Positions 33,571 through 42,636 of a stretch of DNA of 64,000 bases are shown piece by piece. Position numbers and translations under genes: made by a program. The notes under the pieces are model-generated. The model made no database searches. It was not told the DNA's origin and saw nothing but the letters and a program-made list of their open reading frames with translations. The DNA lies in assembly GCF_900007165.1 (NCBI RefSeq), contig NZ_CYGY02000046.1:124001-188000 (forward strand). The letters run 5' to 3'. How positions within the stretch are numbered: position 1 is the first letter of the stretch; every line of letters begins with the position of its first letter. The stretch is from Paraburkholderia piptadeniae. GTDB taxonomy: Bacteria > Pseudomonadota > Gammaproteobacteria > Burkholderiales > Burkholderiaceae.

Positions 33571-34632
33571 TTATTGCGAAGGGGACTTGTCGGGCGAAGG
33601 CGAGGGCGACGGCGCGGGAGCCGCGCCTTGCGCTGGCGCTGCGCCCGACGGGTTCGACATCGACGGGACGGGCGTGCCGTCGCTGGGCGCCGTCGACGAG
33701 GCGGGCGGCGGCGCGGACGTGTCGCCCGGATCTTCGTAGTTCGGCAAGCCGTCGTCATTGGCGGGCGGCGTCCGCTTTGCGCCACCTGCGCCCGATGCGC
33801 CTTCCGGCGGCGCGGCCTCGCCCGGATTCTCGTAGTTTGGCAAGCCGGTGGGCGCCGCGCCCGGAACAGTCGACGGCGCCACGCCCGACGCCCCCGAAGG
33901 CGCTTCCGCACCCGAATCCTCGGGCTCGCTATAGTTCGGCAGATTCGAAGCGGGCGCGCCAGCGTTGCGCAGCAGCGAGCGGCGCTGCTGCGTGTAGGCG
34001 TCGCGGACGAACGAGTATTTGTCGAGCGCGGCCTGTTCCAGCAGCGTCGTCGCGCCGAGCAGATCCGAACGCACGCTGACGAACTGCAGGAAGTACAGCG
34101 GGTACTTGTACTCCGCGTCCAGATACGTCATCGGGTTCGCGCGGAAATCGACGAAATAGCCGAGGCCGTCGCGGAACGAACTCGGCCCGAAAAGCGGCAG
34201 CACCAGATACGGACCCGACGGCACGCCCCAGCGTCCGAGCGTCAGGCCGAAGTCCTGCTTGTGCTTCGGCAGTCCGGCAGGCGTCGCGAAATCGATCAGG
34301 CCGCCGATGCCGAACGTCGAGTTCATCGCGAAGCGCATCAGGCTTTCCGTCGCGTCCTTGATGTGCAACTGCAGAAGGCTGTTGGCGAAGTTGTCCAGAT
34401 CCCCGAGGTTCGAGAAGAAGTTGCTGATCGCCTGGCGCAGCGGCTGCGGCGTGACCTTCTGATAGCCCTTCGCGATCGGCACGGCGACGGTGCGATCGAG
34501 TGCATCGTTGAACGTGAAAATCGCGCGGTTCATCGGTTCGAGCGGGTCTCCCGGCTTCCGGTCCGGTCCTGTTGCACACCCCGTCGCAAGACTCGCGGCG
34601 GCCAGCGCCAGCGCGGCTGTTCGCATCTTCAT
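33571..34632 (-). CDS. mlaA: MlaA (VacJ)-family outer-membrane lipoprotein with long Pro-rich tail
   Basis: A 353-residue lipoprotein. The lipobox is LATGCA (Cys19). The MlaA domain spans about 30-230 (DPLEPMNRAIFTFNDALDRT, FGIGGLIDFATPAGLPKHKQ, DFGLTLGRWGVPSGPYLVLP). MlaA moves phospholipid from the outer leaflet of the outer membrane into the Mla retrograde path. The last about 120 residues are Pro/Ala/Ser-rich and carry three copies of an LPNY-E-P-acidic motif (NLPNYSEPED, GLPNYENPGE, GLPNYEDPGD). It lies 4 bp after hpnN in one operon, which ties hopanoid export to lipid trafficking. Confidence 0.92.
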   Translation of the reverse strand: MKMRTAALALAAASLATGCATGPDRKPGDPLEPMNRAIFTFNDALDRTVAVPIAKGYQKVTPQPLRQAISNFFSNLGDLDNFANSLLQLHIKDATESLMRFAMNSTFGIGGLIDFATPAGLPKHKQDFGLTLGRWGVPSGPYLVLPLFGPSSFRDGLGYFVDFRANPMTYLDAEYKYPLYFLQFVSVRSDLLGATTLLEQAALDKYSFVRDAYTQQRRSLLRNAGAPASNLPNYSEPEDSGAEAPSGASGVAPSTVPGAAPTGLPNYENPGEAAPPEGASGAGGAKRTPPANDDGLPNYEDPGDTSAPPPASSTAPSDGTPVPSMSNPSGAAPAQGAAPAPSPSPSPDKSPSQ

Positions 34633-34636
34633 GCGG

Positions 34637-37255
34637 CTATCCTTGTTGTTTCTTCAATGCGCGGCGAGCGCGCGGTTTGCCCATCAACACCGGCTGAAAT
34701 ACCACAGCGCCCGTCAGCGTGCAGACAAGGGACAGCGCGAGCAGCCGTCCCATGCTCGATGTGCCCGGATGGTGCGACAGCCACAGACTGCCGAACGCCG
34801 TCGCCGTGGTCGCCGCGCTGAACAGCACGGCATGCGTGAGACTCGATTGCAGCAGGCCTGTCTGTCCCCGGCGCCATGCCATCACAAAGTAGATCTTGAA
34901 CGCCACGCCGACGCCGAGCATCAGCGGCAACGCGATGATATTCGCGAAGTTCAGCGGCATGTTGAACGCGACGCACAACTCCAGCGTGACGATAGCCGAC
35001 ACCAGCAGCGGCACGAGCGTGCGCAGCACGTCGCCGAACCGGCGCAGCGTGAGCCACAGCAGCACCGTGATCGACAGGATGGCCCACGCGCCCGCCTGCA
35101 GGAACGCCGTGATGATCACGTTCGCCGAGTGCAGGATCGAGATCGGCCCGCCGATTGCGCCAGGCTCCGCCGTCTTCACGGCCTTCGCGAAGTTGCGCAG
35201 CATCACGTCGTCGCCGGGATCGGCGCCGGGCGGCACCTTCGGCGAAATCTCGACGAGCGCCTGGCCCGTCTTCGACACCCAGCTCTCCGCGATGTCCTTC
35301 GGCACGTTCTCGCGCGTGATCTCCGATGGTTGCAGCAAGGTCGTCAGCTGGTGCAGCGAGATTTTCAGCGGTTCCGACATCGCGCGCTCGGCGCGGTCGC
35401 GCGTCGAGACATCGGCGTTCGCGAGCTTGGTCAGCGTATCGGACAGATGCTTCGCTTCGGCGGCGCCGGGGCCCGGGTGATCTTCGGAGGCGAGTGCGAG
35501 CTGGTTCGCGCAGCGCTTCAACGCGGCGACGCGCACGGCATCCGTGGCGGGCGGCGCGGGCGTCTGCGTGAGCGCGGGCAACAGCTGCTGGGCGGCCGCC
35601 GAAATCAGCGCGAGCTTTTGCGGCTGGTCGGCGGGAATGTACGTGGAGAGCGTCGTCGTGCGGCCGACTTCCGGCAGCTTCGAAAGCCGCGCGGCAATCG
35701 CGTCCGCGGCTGCCAGCGAAGGCGCGAGCGCGCGCACGTTGTTGACGGCGGCTTCGGGGGCGTCGTTGAGGGAGATCAGCGTCGCCATCGACTCCGTGTT
35801 CGGGTCTTTCAGATGCAGCGGATTGAAGTCGAAACGCAGATGCAGCAGCAGCGGCGATGCGCCGATGATCGCCACGGCTGTCGCGATCAGCACCGGCGTG
35901 CGGTTGCGGTCGAGAAAGTCGTCGACGGGTGCGAGGAACTTGAAGCCCGGCGACTCCGGTTCGCCCCGCGGATTGAGCACCTTGATGAGCGCGGGCAGCA
36001 ACGTCATGTTGGTCACGTAGGCGACGAACATGCCGACGCCCGCGATCTTGCCCAGTTCGGACACGCCGCGATAGGCCGTCGGCAGGAACGAAAAGAAGCT
36101 CTCGGCAACGGCGACGGCGGCGAGCGTCAACGGCACGCCGATGCTGTAAGCGGTGTGAATGAGCGCGGCCGCGAGCCGGTCATCACGATTGCGCTCCTCG
36201 CGATACTTCACGCCGAACTGCACGCCAAAGTCGACGCCGAGCCCGACGAACAGCACCATGAACGCGACGGAAATCATGTTCAGCGCGTCGACCATCATCA
36301 GCCCGAGCGCGGCCGTGATGGCGAGGCCCACGAACAGCGTGACGAACACGGCGAAGATCAGGCGCCCCGAGCGCAGCGCGAGCCAAAGAATGCCAAGCAC
36401 AACGAGGAACGTCGCGATGCCGTTGATCTCCGCGCCGTCCTGCACCGATGCGAACTCTTCATCGGCGAGAGGCTGTTCGCCCGTCAGCCGGATGCGCGCG
36501 CCGTACTGCGCATCGAGATCGAGCGATGCAGCCGTCTTGCGAATCTCTTCCGATGCATGCGCGCCCGCTTGCAGCGCCGCGTAGTTGACGACGGGTTGCA
36601 CCACGATGAACGCCCGCGCGGGCATCTTCGCGGCGTCCTTGTCGACGAGCGCGCGCCACGAGAACACGGCGGGCTCGTTGGCGAGCACGTGATCGATCAC
36701 GGTCGCGCTGCGCGACAGCAGGTTGCTCATGTCGGCGAGCTTCACCTGGCCGATCTGCAGCGGCAGCAACAGGCTCGTGGTCAGCGTGCCCGCGAGACCC
36801 GTCAGGCTCGGATCGTGCGCGAGCGAGTTGATGAGGGGGCGCGCCTTGGCCAGTTGCCCGGTCGTCGATTGCACTTCGCTGACGGAAGGAAACAGCAAGC
36901 CGTTCTTTTCGAAGAACGGCCCGCTGCCCGGTTGCGATACCGAGACGAACTCCTTCGTTTCCTTTTGCAGTTCCGTGGCGAGCGTGTTGGCGGCGGCGTT
37001 CGCGTATTCGGGTGCGCCGGCCTCGACGACGACGAGCAGCGTTTGCCCGCGATCGGGGAAGGCCTTGTCGATCTGCTTTTCCAGCGCGGACCATTGCGCA
37101 TCGTTCTCAACGAGACGGCTGGTGTCGGTATTGATCTTGAAGTGATGAACGACATAGGTGGCGCTCAGCACGGCGAGTACGAGCGACAGCCCGATGACCT
37201 GCAGCGGACGGCGCACCGACCAGACAACGAGGCGAACGATTGAGGACTTCAGCAT
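34637..37255 (-). CDS. hpnN: HpnN, RND-family hopanoid transporter
   Basis: An 872-residue MMPL/RND protein with 11-12 membrane helices: one near residues 15-35 (LQVIGLSLVLAVLSATYVVH), a large periplasmic loop, then helices in two clusters (GIATFLVVLGILWLALRSG and onward; AWAILSITVLLWLTLRRFGD and onward). A second periplasmic loop lies between the clusters. HpnN moves hopanoids to the outer membrane in related bacteria. It leads the hpnN-mlaA operon and is divergent from the MlaC-like gene. Confidence 0.94.
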   Translation of the reverse strand: MLKSSIVRLVVWSVRRPLQVIGLSLVLAVLSATYVVHHFKINTDTSRLVENDAQWSALEKQIDKAFPDRGQTLLVVVEAGAPEYANAAANTLATELQKETKEFVSVSQPGSGPFFEKNGLLFPSVSEVQSTTGQLAKARPLINSLAHDPSLTGLAGTLTTSLLLPLQIGQVKLADMSNLLSRSATVIDHVLANEPAVFSWRALVDKDAAKMPARAFIVVQPVVNYAALQAGAHASEEIRKTAASLDLDAQYGARIRLTGEQPLADEEFASVQDGAEINGIATFLVVLGILWLALRSGRLIFAVFVTLFVGLAITAALGLMMVDALNMISVAFMVLFVGLGVDFGVQFGVKYREERNRDDRLAAALIHTAYSIGVPLTLAAVAVAESFFSFLPTAYRGVSELGKIAGVGMFVAYVTNMTLLPALIKVLNPRGEPESPGFKFLAPVDDFLDRNRTPVLIATAVAIIGASPLLLHLRFDFNPLHLKDPNTESMATLISLNDAPEAAVNNVRALAPSLAAADAIAARLSKLPEVGRTTTLSTYIPADQPQKLALISAAAQQLLPALTQTPAPPATDAVRVAALKRCANQLALASEDHPGPGAAEAKHLSDTLTKLANADVSTRDRAERAMSEPLKISLHQLTTLLQPSEITRENVPKDIAESWVSKTGQALVEISPKVPPGADPGDDVMLRNFAKAVKTAEPGAIGGPISILHSANVIITAFLQAGAWAILSITVLLWLTLRRFGDVLRTLVPLLVSAIVTLELCVAFNMPLNFANIIALPLMLGVGVAFKIYFVMAWRRGQTGLLQSSLTHAVLFSAATTATAFGSLWLSHHPGTSSMGRLLALSLVCTLTGAVVFQPVLMGKPRARRALKKQQG

Positions 37256-37439
37256 GTACGCGAGCGGGACCTAGTCAGATTGGTGTTATTGGCAGAGGGC
37301 ACAAGTATACCGACGCGGCCGTCGCAAGGTCGCGTAAGCGAACGCAGTGCGGCCCGTCAAAGCCGGTATACTGGCCCGTACCCCCGGCGCGGAAGCGGCC
37401 TGTTCCGCGCGGGTTATTCTCAACTGTCCCGATGAGCGT

Positions 37440-38045
37440 ATGAAACGTTATATATCTGCTTTTCTGGCAGCCGCCGTGGTTTCCACCGCGGCTTTCGCAC
37501 AAAGCGCGCCTGATGCGATCGTGAGGAGCGCGGTCGAAGGCACGGTCAGTGCGATGAAGGCCGACCCGCAGGCACGCGGCGGCGACATGAAGAAGATCAC
37601 GCAAGTGGTCGAGTCACATTTCGTGCCCGCGACGAACTTCCAGCGCACGACGCGCATCGCAGTCGGTAAAGCCTGGAGCACCGCGACGCCTGAACAGCAA
37701 AAACAACTGTATGAGCAATTCACGAAACTGCTTGTCGGTACTTATGCGGCATCGCTTTCGCAACTGCGCGATCAGGATGTGAAGTTCCGCTTCCAGCCGG
37801 CGAACACGTCGGCCGATGCGAAAGACACCGTCGTTCAGTCCCATGTGCTGAGCAACGGCGGCGACGATGCGATCGACTACCGCCTGGAAAAAACGGCGAA
37901 CGGCTGGAAGATTTACGACATCAACATGATGGGCGCGTGGCTCATCCAGGTGTATCAGACGCAGTTCCAGGAGCAGCTGTCGAAGGGTGGCATCGACGGT
38001 CTGATCAAGTTCCTCACGCAGCACAACGCACGCAGCGCGGGCTGA
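37440..38045 (+). CDS. MlaC/Ttg2D-family periplasmic lipid-binding protein
   Basis: A 201-residue protein with a signal peptide (MKRYISAFLAAAVVSTAAFA) and an MlaC domain (ESHFVPATNFQRTTRIAVGK, WSTATPEQQKQLYEQFTKLL, GWKIYDINMMGAWLIQVYQT). MlaC shuttles lipids across the periplasm. Hopanoid clusters often include this relative under the name HpnM, and its divergence from hpnN-mlaA supports that. The three together look like an export or placement set for hopanoids. Confidence 0.9.
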   Translation: MKRYISAFLAAAVVSTAAFAQSAPDAIVRSAVEGTVSAMKADPQARGGDMKKITQVVESHFVPATNFQRTTRIAVGKAWSTATPEQQKQLYEQFTKLLVGTYAASLSQLRDQDVKFRFQPANTSADAKDTVVQSHVLSNGGDDAIDYRLEKTANGWKIYDINMMGAWLIQVYQTQFQEQLSKGGIDGLIKFLTQHNARSAG

Positions 38046-38113
38046 CAACTGCGCCTTGACCGCATAGCTTCGCGCGGCGACGCAGCGAGGCACACGCAAC
38101 GAGGCACAAACAG

Positions 38114-38150
38114 AAAGAGCGCAACGGTTTGAACCGTTGCGCTCTTTTTT
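38114..38150. terminator. Bidirectional terminator
   Basis: AAAGAGCGCAACGGTT, a TGA loop, ACCGTTGCGCTCTTTTTT: a 16-bp perfect stem with flanking A and T runs, between the MlaC-like gene and convergent hpnH. Confidence 0.92.
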
Positions 38151-38169
38151 CATGCCGCTGCGATCCGAC

Positions 38170-39327
38170 TCAGTTCAACGCGGCTGCCGAGGTCTGCACC
38201 TTCTTGCCCGTGCCCGCGCGCTTGATCTCGTCGAGCTTGATCTCGACGTGACGCGAGAACACGTATTCGGCGGGACGCTGCCTGTCGAGCGGGATGTCCT
38301 TTGCGAATTCGCCCGTCGTCCGCGCGCCCGTCAGGCTGACCTTGAACGCCTTCAGCGGATGCGAGACCGTGTCCATCACGGCCGTCGCTTCGAAGCCGCA
38401 GTGGACCATGCAGTCCGCGCACTTCTCATAGTTGCCCGTGCCGTACTTGTCCCAGTCGGTGGTTTCCATCAGTTCCTTGAAGGTCTTCACGTAACCTTCG
38501 CCGACCAGATAGCACGGCTTCTGCCAGCCGAACACGGTGCGCGCCGGGTTGCCCCACGGCGTGCATTCGTACGTCTGGTTGCCGGCGAGGAAGTCGAGGA
38601 ACAGGCTCGACTGGCTGAACGACCACTTCTTGCCGTTGTCGCCGCGCTTGAAGATTTCGCGGAACAGCTGCTTGGTCTTTTCGCGGTTCAGGAAGTGCTG
38701 CTGGTCGGGCGCGCGCTCATACGCATAGCCCGGCGACACCGTAATGCCGTCGACACCCATCGGGCCGACCGTGTCGAAGAACGCGGCGACGCGTTCCGGC
38801 ACGGCATCGTTGAACAGCGTGCAGTTGATGTTCACGCGGAAGCCGCGGCGCTTGGCTTCCTTGATGGCGGCGACGGCCTTGTCGTACGTGCCGTCCTGCG
38901 ACACCGAGTGGTCGTGCATTTCGCGGTCGCCATCCAGGTGCACCGACCAGACGAAGTACGGATTCGGCTCGTAGTCGTCCATCTTCTTTTCCATCAGCAG
39001 CGCGTTCGTGCACAGGTACACGAACTTCTTGCGCGCCATGATGCCCTTGACGATCTGCGGCATCTCCTTGTGCAGGAGCGGCTCGCCGCCCGCGATCGAA
39101 ACGACGGGTGCGCCGCATTCGTCGACGGCTTCGAGGCATTCGGCCAGCGACAGACGCTGGTTGAGGATGGGGTCCGGATAGTCGATCTTGCCGCAGCCGT
39201 TGCATGCGAGGTTGCAGCGGAACAGCGGCTCGAGCATCAGCGCGAGCGGATAGCGCTTGTTGCCCTTCAGGTGCTGACGCATGATGTACGCGCCGACCCG
39301 GACCTTTTGTAGCATCGGAATAGACAA
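38170..39327 (-). CDS. hpnH: HpnH, radical SAM adenosylhopane synthase
   Basis: A 385-residue radical SAM enzyme with the Fe-S motif CNLACNGC (C38, C42, C45). It adds the 5'-deoxyadenosyl group to diploptene, the first step of the extended hopanoid side chain. Further Cys-rich stretch: CADCMVHCGFEA. The start is a TTG at 39325-39327 (plus-strand coordinates) because AAGGAGG lies six to seven bases before it and overlaps the ispH stop; an ATG is four codons later. It is the second gene of ispH-hpnH. Confidence 0.95.
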   Translation of the reverse strand: MSIPMLQKVRVGAYIMRQHLKGNKRYPLALMLEPLFRCNLACNGCGKIDYPDPILNQRLSLAECLEAVDECGAPVVSIAGGEPLLHKEMPQIVKGIMARKKFVYLCTNALLMEKKMDDYEPNPYFVWSVHLDGDREMHDHSVSQDGTYDKAVAAIKEAKRRGFRVNINCTLFNDAVPERVAAFFDTVGPMGVDGITVSPGYAYERAPDQQHFLNREKTKQLFREIFKRGDNGKKWSFSQSSLFLDFLAGNQTYECTPWGNPARTVFGWQKPCYLVGEGYVKTFKELMETTDWDKYGTGNYEKCADCMVHCGFEATAVMDTVSHPLKAFKVSLTGARTTGEFAKDIPLDRQRPAEYVFSRHVEIKLDEIKRAGTGKKVQTSAAALN

Positions 39328-39337
39328 ATCGTCCTCC

Positions 39338-40282
39338 TTAAACTTCGCGTGCAGCGAGTGGTTGCGTCAGTTTCGACGGCAACTTGAATTCAACTTTTTC
39401 TTCACGTCCCGCCATCGTCGTGACGTCGACGGGGCCCAGTGCGCGAAGCGCATCAATGACGTTCTCGACCATTTCTTCAGGCGCCGATGCGCCCGCCGTA
39501 AGGCCGACCGTTTCGACGCCTGCGAACCATTCCGGCTTGAGTTCGGAGCCGTCGGCGACGAGGTAGCTCGGCACCCCCGATTCGCCGCCGATTTCGCGCA
39601 GGCGATTCGAATTCGAGCTGTTCGTTGCGCCCACCACCAGCAACACGTCCACGTGCGAGCTGAGTTCGCGCACGGCGGCCTGGCGGTTCTGCGTCGCGTA
39701 GCAGATATCGCGCGTATCGGGGCCGACGATATCCGGGAAACGGCGCTTCAGCGCATTGATGATGCCGCGCGTGTCGTCCACCGAAAGCGTGGTCTGCGTA
39801 ACGTAAGCAAGCGGCGTGTCAACGGGCAGTTCCAGCTTTGCGACGTCGGCTTCGCTTTGCACGAGCAGCACGGGCCCCGGAATCTGGCCGATCGTGCCTT
39901 CTACTTCAGGATGACCGGCATGGCCGATCAGGATCAGCGTGCGGCCCGCGGCGACATACTGCCGTCCTTGCACATGCACCTTGGTCACGAGCGGGCAGGT
40001 GGCATCCAGCACATCCAGACCGCGCTCTTCCGCGTCGCGTTCGACGCTTTGAGCAACACCGTGGGCACTAAAAATCGCAACTGCGCCCTGCGGCACCTCA
40101 TCGAGTTCTTCGACGAAACGCGCGCCTTTGCGGCGAAGATTATCGACCACGTGCCTGTTGTGGACGATCTCGTGACGCACGTAAACCGGTGCGCCATGTT
40201 GCTGCAAAGCGCGATCGACAATCTCGATCGCCCTCACTACTCCCGCACAAAAGCCGCGGGGTTGGGCAAGGATGACTCGCAT
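39338..40282 (-). CDS. ispH: IspH, 4-hydroxy-3-methylbut-2-enyl diphosphate reductase
   Basis: A 314-residue Fe-S enzyme of the MEP pathway giving IPP and DMAPP. Conserved cysteines are in QPRGFCAGVVRAI, DATCPLVTKVH and RDICYATQNRQ; also VVGATNSSNSNRL. It supplies isoprenoid units for squalene, which explains its pairing with hpnH (10 bp apart). Many Burkholderiaceae carry another ispH elsewhere; this may be the hopanoid-dedicated copy, which is inference. Confidence 0.96.
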   Translation of the reverse strand: MRVILAQPRGFCAGVVRAIEIVDRALQQHGAPVYVRHEIVHNRHVVDNLRRKGARFVEELDEVPQGAVAIFSAHGVAQSVERDAEERGLDVLDATCPLVTKVHVQGRQYVAAGRTLILIGHAGHPEVEGTIGQIPGPVLLVQSEADVAKLELPVDTPLAYVTQTTLSVDDTRGIINALKRRFPDIVGPDTRDICYATQNRQAAVRELSSHVDVLLVVGATNSSNSNRLREIGGESGVPSYLVADGSELKPEWFAGVETVGLTAGASAPEEMVENVIDALRALGPVDVTTMAGREEKVEFKLPSKLTQPLAAREV

Positions 40283-40739
40283 AGGCTGGCGAACTCCGAC
40301 TGACGCGGGTTTCCGGCAAGATCGGTAAATACGACCTGTTCGCCGCGTCTATATAGTTGATTGTCTTAAATCCGACGAAAGTCGATACTCGAGACCAAAC
40401 GCGCATTCTAACGCTATCGCCGTTTGTTTGCTTTTTTGATGCATTGAGCTGTGGTGTTTCGCGCGGCAAAAATGACTCGCTGCGCAGGGTGACGGGAACC
40501 CTTAAACTATCGGGCCTCGTCGCGCGTGCGCACGCTGCGCAACGTTTGCTCGCAAGCGCTGAATTTTCTGCGACGTTTTTCGCATATGGCGCATTCTTGA
40601 ACGTATCGAAAGGGCCGTCTATCACATATTCGATGGTCGGGCAGCGGTCGTTTTCCACGATTGGCGCGTCGTCGCGGTGGGTGTTGCCGCGCGCGTCCGC
40701 AACCGCGCATCGCAGCGCGGCTTCCAAAGAGGGCAATGC
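40283..40739. other. Divergent intergenic region between ispH and hpnB
   Basis: About 457 bp. A plus-strand frame across it has no family likeness and poor codon use. It probably carries promoters for both directions; I see no clear pair, repeat or RNA. Confidence 0.5.
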
Positions 40740-41918
40740 ATGATTGCGGCGGTTCTGTTTCTGTTGGCGTGTCTATCGCTCCTGATCTGGTGTGTGCTGC
40801 TGTTCGCGCGCGGCGGCTTCTGGCGCGCGCATCCCGCTGCGCCGCTCGCGTCCGGGACGCGTGACGCGTGGCCGGGCGTCGCCGCCGTGGTGCCGGCGCG
40901 CAACGAGGCGGACGTGATCGCGCGGGCTGTCACGTCGCTGCTCGCACAGGACTATCCGGGCGAGTTCCACGTGATCGTCGTCGACGACCACAGCACCGAC
41001 GGCACGGCCGACGCCGCCCGTGCCGCCGCGCTCGCGCTGAAGTGTCCGGACCGGCTGATGGTGATCGGCGCAAAGCCGCTGCCTGCTGGCTGGTCGGGCA
41101 AGGTGTGGGCGCAGTCGCAAGGCATCGAGGCCGTGCGCGCGCTCGGCTACCTGCCCGAGTATCTGCTGCTTACGGACGCCGACATCGGCCATCCCGCCGA
41201 CGCGCTCACGCAACTCGTGATGCGCGCCGACGCGGAACAGCGCGATCTCGTCTCGCTGATGGTCCGCCTGCGCTGCGACTCGTTCTGGGAAAAGGCACTG
41301 ATTCCCGCCTTCGTGTTCTTCTTCGCGAAGCTCTACCCGTTCTCGTGGGTCAACAATCCGCGCAACCGCACGGCCGGGGCGGCGGGCGGCTGCATGCTGG
41401 TGCGCCGCACGGCGCTGGAAGAAGCGGGCGGCATCGAATCGATTCGCGCGGAGCTGATCGACGACTGCAGCCTTGCCGCGCGCATCAAGCATCGTGGCGA
41501 AGGGCGTCACCCGATCCGTCTGGACGTGGCGGCGCGCAGCGTGTCGCTGCGTCCTTACGACAGCTGGCGCGAGATCTGGAACATGATCGCGCGCACCGCG
41601 TTCACGCAGTTGCGCTATTCGGCGTGGCTGCTCGCGGGCACGCTGCTCGGCATGACGATCATCTATCTCGTGCCGCCCGTCGTCGCCATCGTGCTCGGTC
41701 CCAAGGGCTGGCCCGCGTGGCTCGCGTGGGCGGCGATGTGCTGCGCGTATGCGCCGATGCTGCGCTACTACAACCGCTCCCCGCTGTGGGCGCCGTTCCT
41801 GCCGCTCGTGGCGCTGTTCTACGTCAGCGCGACGTTCGGCTCAGCCGTGCGCTACTGGCGCGGCAAGGGCGGGCAGTGGAAGGCGCGCGTGCAGGCGCCC
41901 GCCGGGTCGAATCAATGA
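40740..41918 (+). CDS. hpnB: HpnB, hopene-associated glycosyltransferase
   Basis: A 392-residue family-2 glycosyltransferase. N-terminal membrane helix (AAVLFLLACLSLLIWCVLLF), GT-A domain with AVVPARNEADVIARAV, VIVVDDHSTDGTADAA and DADIGHPADAL, acceptor motif LIDDCSLAARIK, and two or three C-terminal helices (LGMTIIYLVPPVVAIVLG and on). It is found with hopanoid genes and is presumed to add sugar to a hopanoid. The start follows GAGGG; a longer frame upstream is not supported. The stop overlaps the next gene by 4 bp. Confidence 0.92.
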   Translation: MIAAVLFLLACLSLLIWCVLLFARGGFWRAHPAAPLASGTRDAWPGVAAVVPARNEADVIARAVTSLLAQDYPGEFHVIVVDDHSTDGTADAARAAALALKCPDRLMVIGAKPLPAGWSGKVWAQSQGIEAVRALGYLPEYLLLTDADIGHPADALTQLVMRADAEQRDLVSLMVRLRCDSFWEKALIPAFVFFFAKLYPFSWVNNPRNRTAGAAGGCMLVRRTALEEAGGIESIRAELIDDCSLAARIKHRGEGRHPIRLDVAARSVSLRPYDSWREIWNMIARTAFTQLRYSAWLLAGTLLGMTIIYLVPPVVAIVLGPKGWPAWLAWAAMCCAYAPMLRYYNRSPLWAPFLPLVALFYVSATFGSAVRYWRGKGGQWKARVQAPAGSNQ

Positions 41919-42580
41919 GGCGGCTCGTCTGCCTGATCGCGCTGTCGCTGGGCCTGATGCAGGCCGCACTGGCGGACGATCAGACCAGCCACGACCACAT
42001 GTCCGCTTATCTGCGCCAGAAGTTCGGCGTCGCAAAGGAGAAGGCCGAACAGATTTCGAACGCAGTGCGCGCCGCATCTGAAAAGTACGCGCTGCCACCC
42101 GCGCTGATTCTGGCGATCATCTCGATCGAATCGCGCTTCAAGGAAAAGGCCAAGGGCGGCAACGGCGCGACGGGGCTGATGCAGGTCGTGCCCGGCGCGC
42201 ACAAGCGGATGCTGAAAGACGTGAAGGATCTGACCGATCCGGAGACGAACATCGAGGTCGGCTCGGCGATTCTGTATGGCTATGTGAAATCGGCGGGCGG
42301 CGATATGAATGCCGCGCTGAAGAGCTACGGCGGATCGCAGGCGTATGCGGAGAAGATCAACGGCCGCGTGAAGACGTTCGCGGAAGTGCTGGACGCCGAG
42401 GCGGCCGCGGCATCGGGCGCGGACCAGCCGCTGCCATCGCGCGACGGCGGCTGTGATGCGCGCTGGACCTTGCTGTGTATCGGGCCCGTTGTCTACGTGA
42501 GCCCCGTTGATGATGCCACCGACAAGCCCAGCGTTTCGCAGCGCGCGTCCGATCTGCTCAATTCACTGCTGCCGCATTGA
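41915..42580 (+). CDS. Lytic transglycosylase, SLT domain, exported
   Basis: A 221-residue protein. A signal peptide (MRRLVCLIALSLGLMQAALA) leads to an SLT domain (ALILAIISIESRFKEKAKGG with catalytic Glu in SIESRF, ATGLMQVVPGAHK, SYGGSQAYAEKI) and a C-terminal 60-residue extension. It cleaves glycan strands of peptidoglycan with formation of 1,6-anhydro ends. It is translationally coupled to hpnB by an ATGA overlap, an unexpected partner for a hopanoid glycosyltransferase. Confidence 0.92.
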   Translation: MRRLVCLIALSLGLMQAALADDQTSHDHMSAYLRQKFGVAKEKAEQISNAVRAASEKYALPPALILAIISIESRFKEKAKGGNGATGLMQVVPGAHKRMLKDVKDLTDPETNIEVGSAILYGYVKSAGGDMNAALKSYGGSQAYAEKINGRVKTFAEVLDAEAAAASGADQPLPSRDGGCDARWTLLCIGPVVYVSPVDDATDKPSVSQRASDLLNSLLPH

Positions 42581-42636
42581 ACGGACGCGACGACACCAAG
42601 CGCACGGCTCGACGGCTCGGCGAGCCGCCGCGCGCA

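Noticed and set aside
34490..37243. Very long plus-strand frame opposite hpnN
   Set aside because: It is Arg/His-rich with no domain, while the minus strand encodes a complete RND transporter.
40357..40743. Plus-strand frame of 128 codons before hpnB
   Set aside because: It runs into the hpnB start, has atypical codon use and no family likeness.
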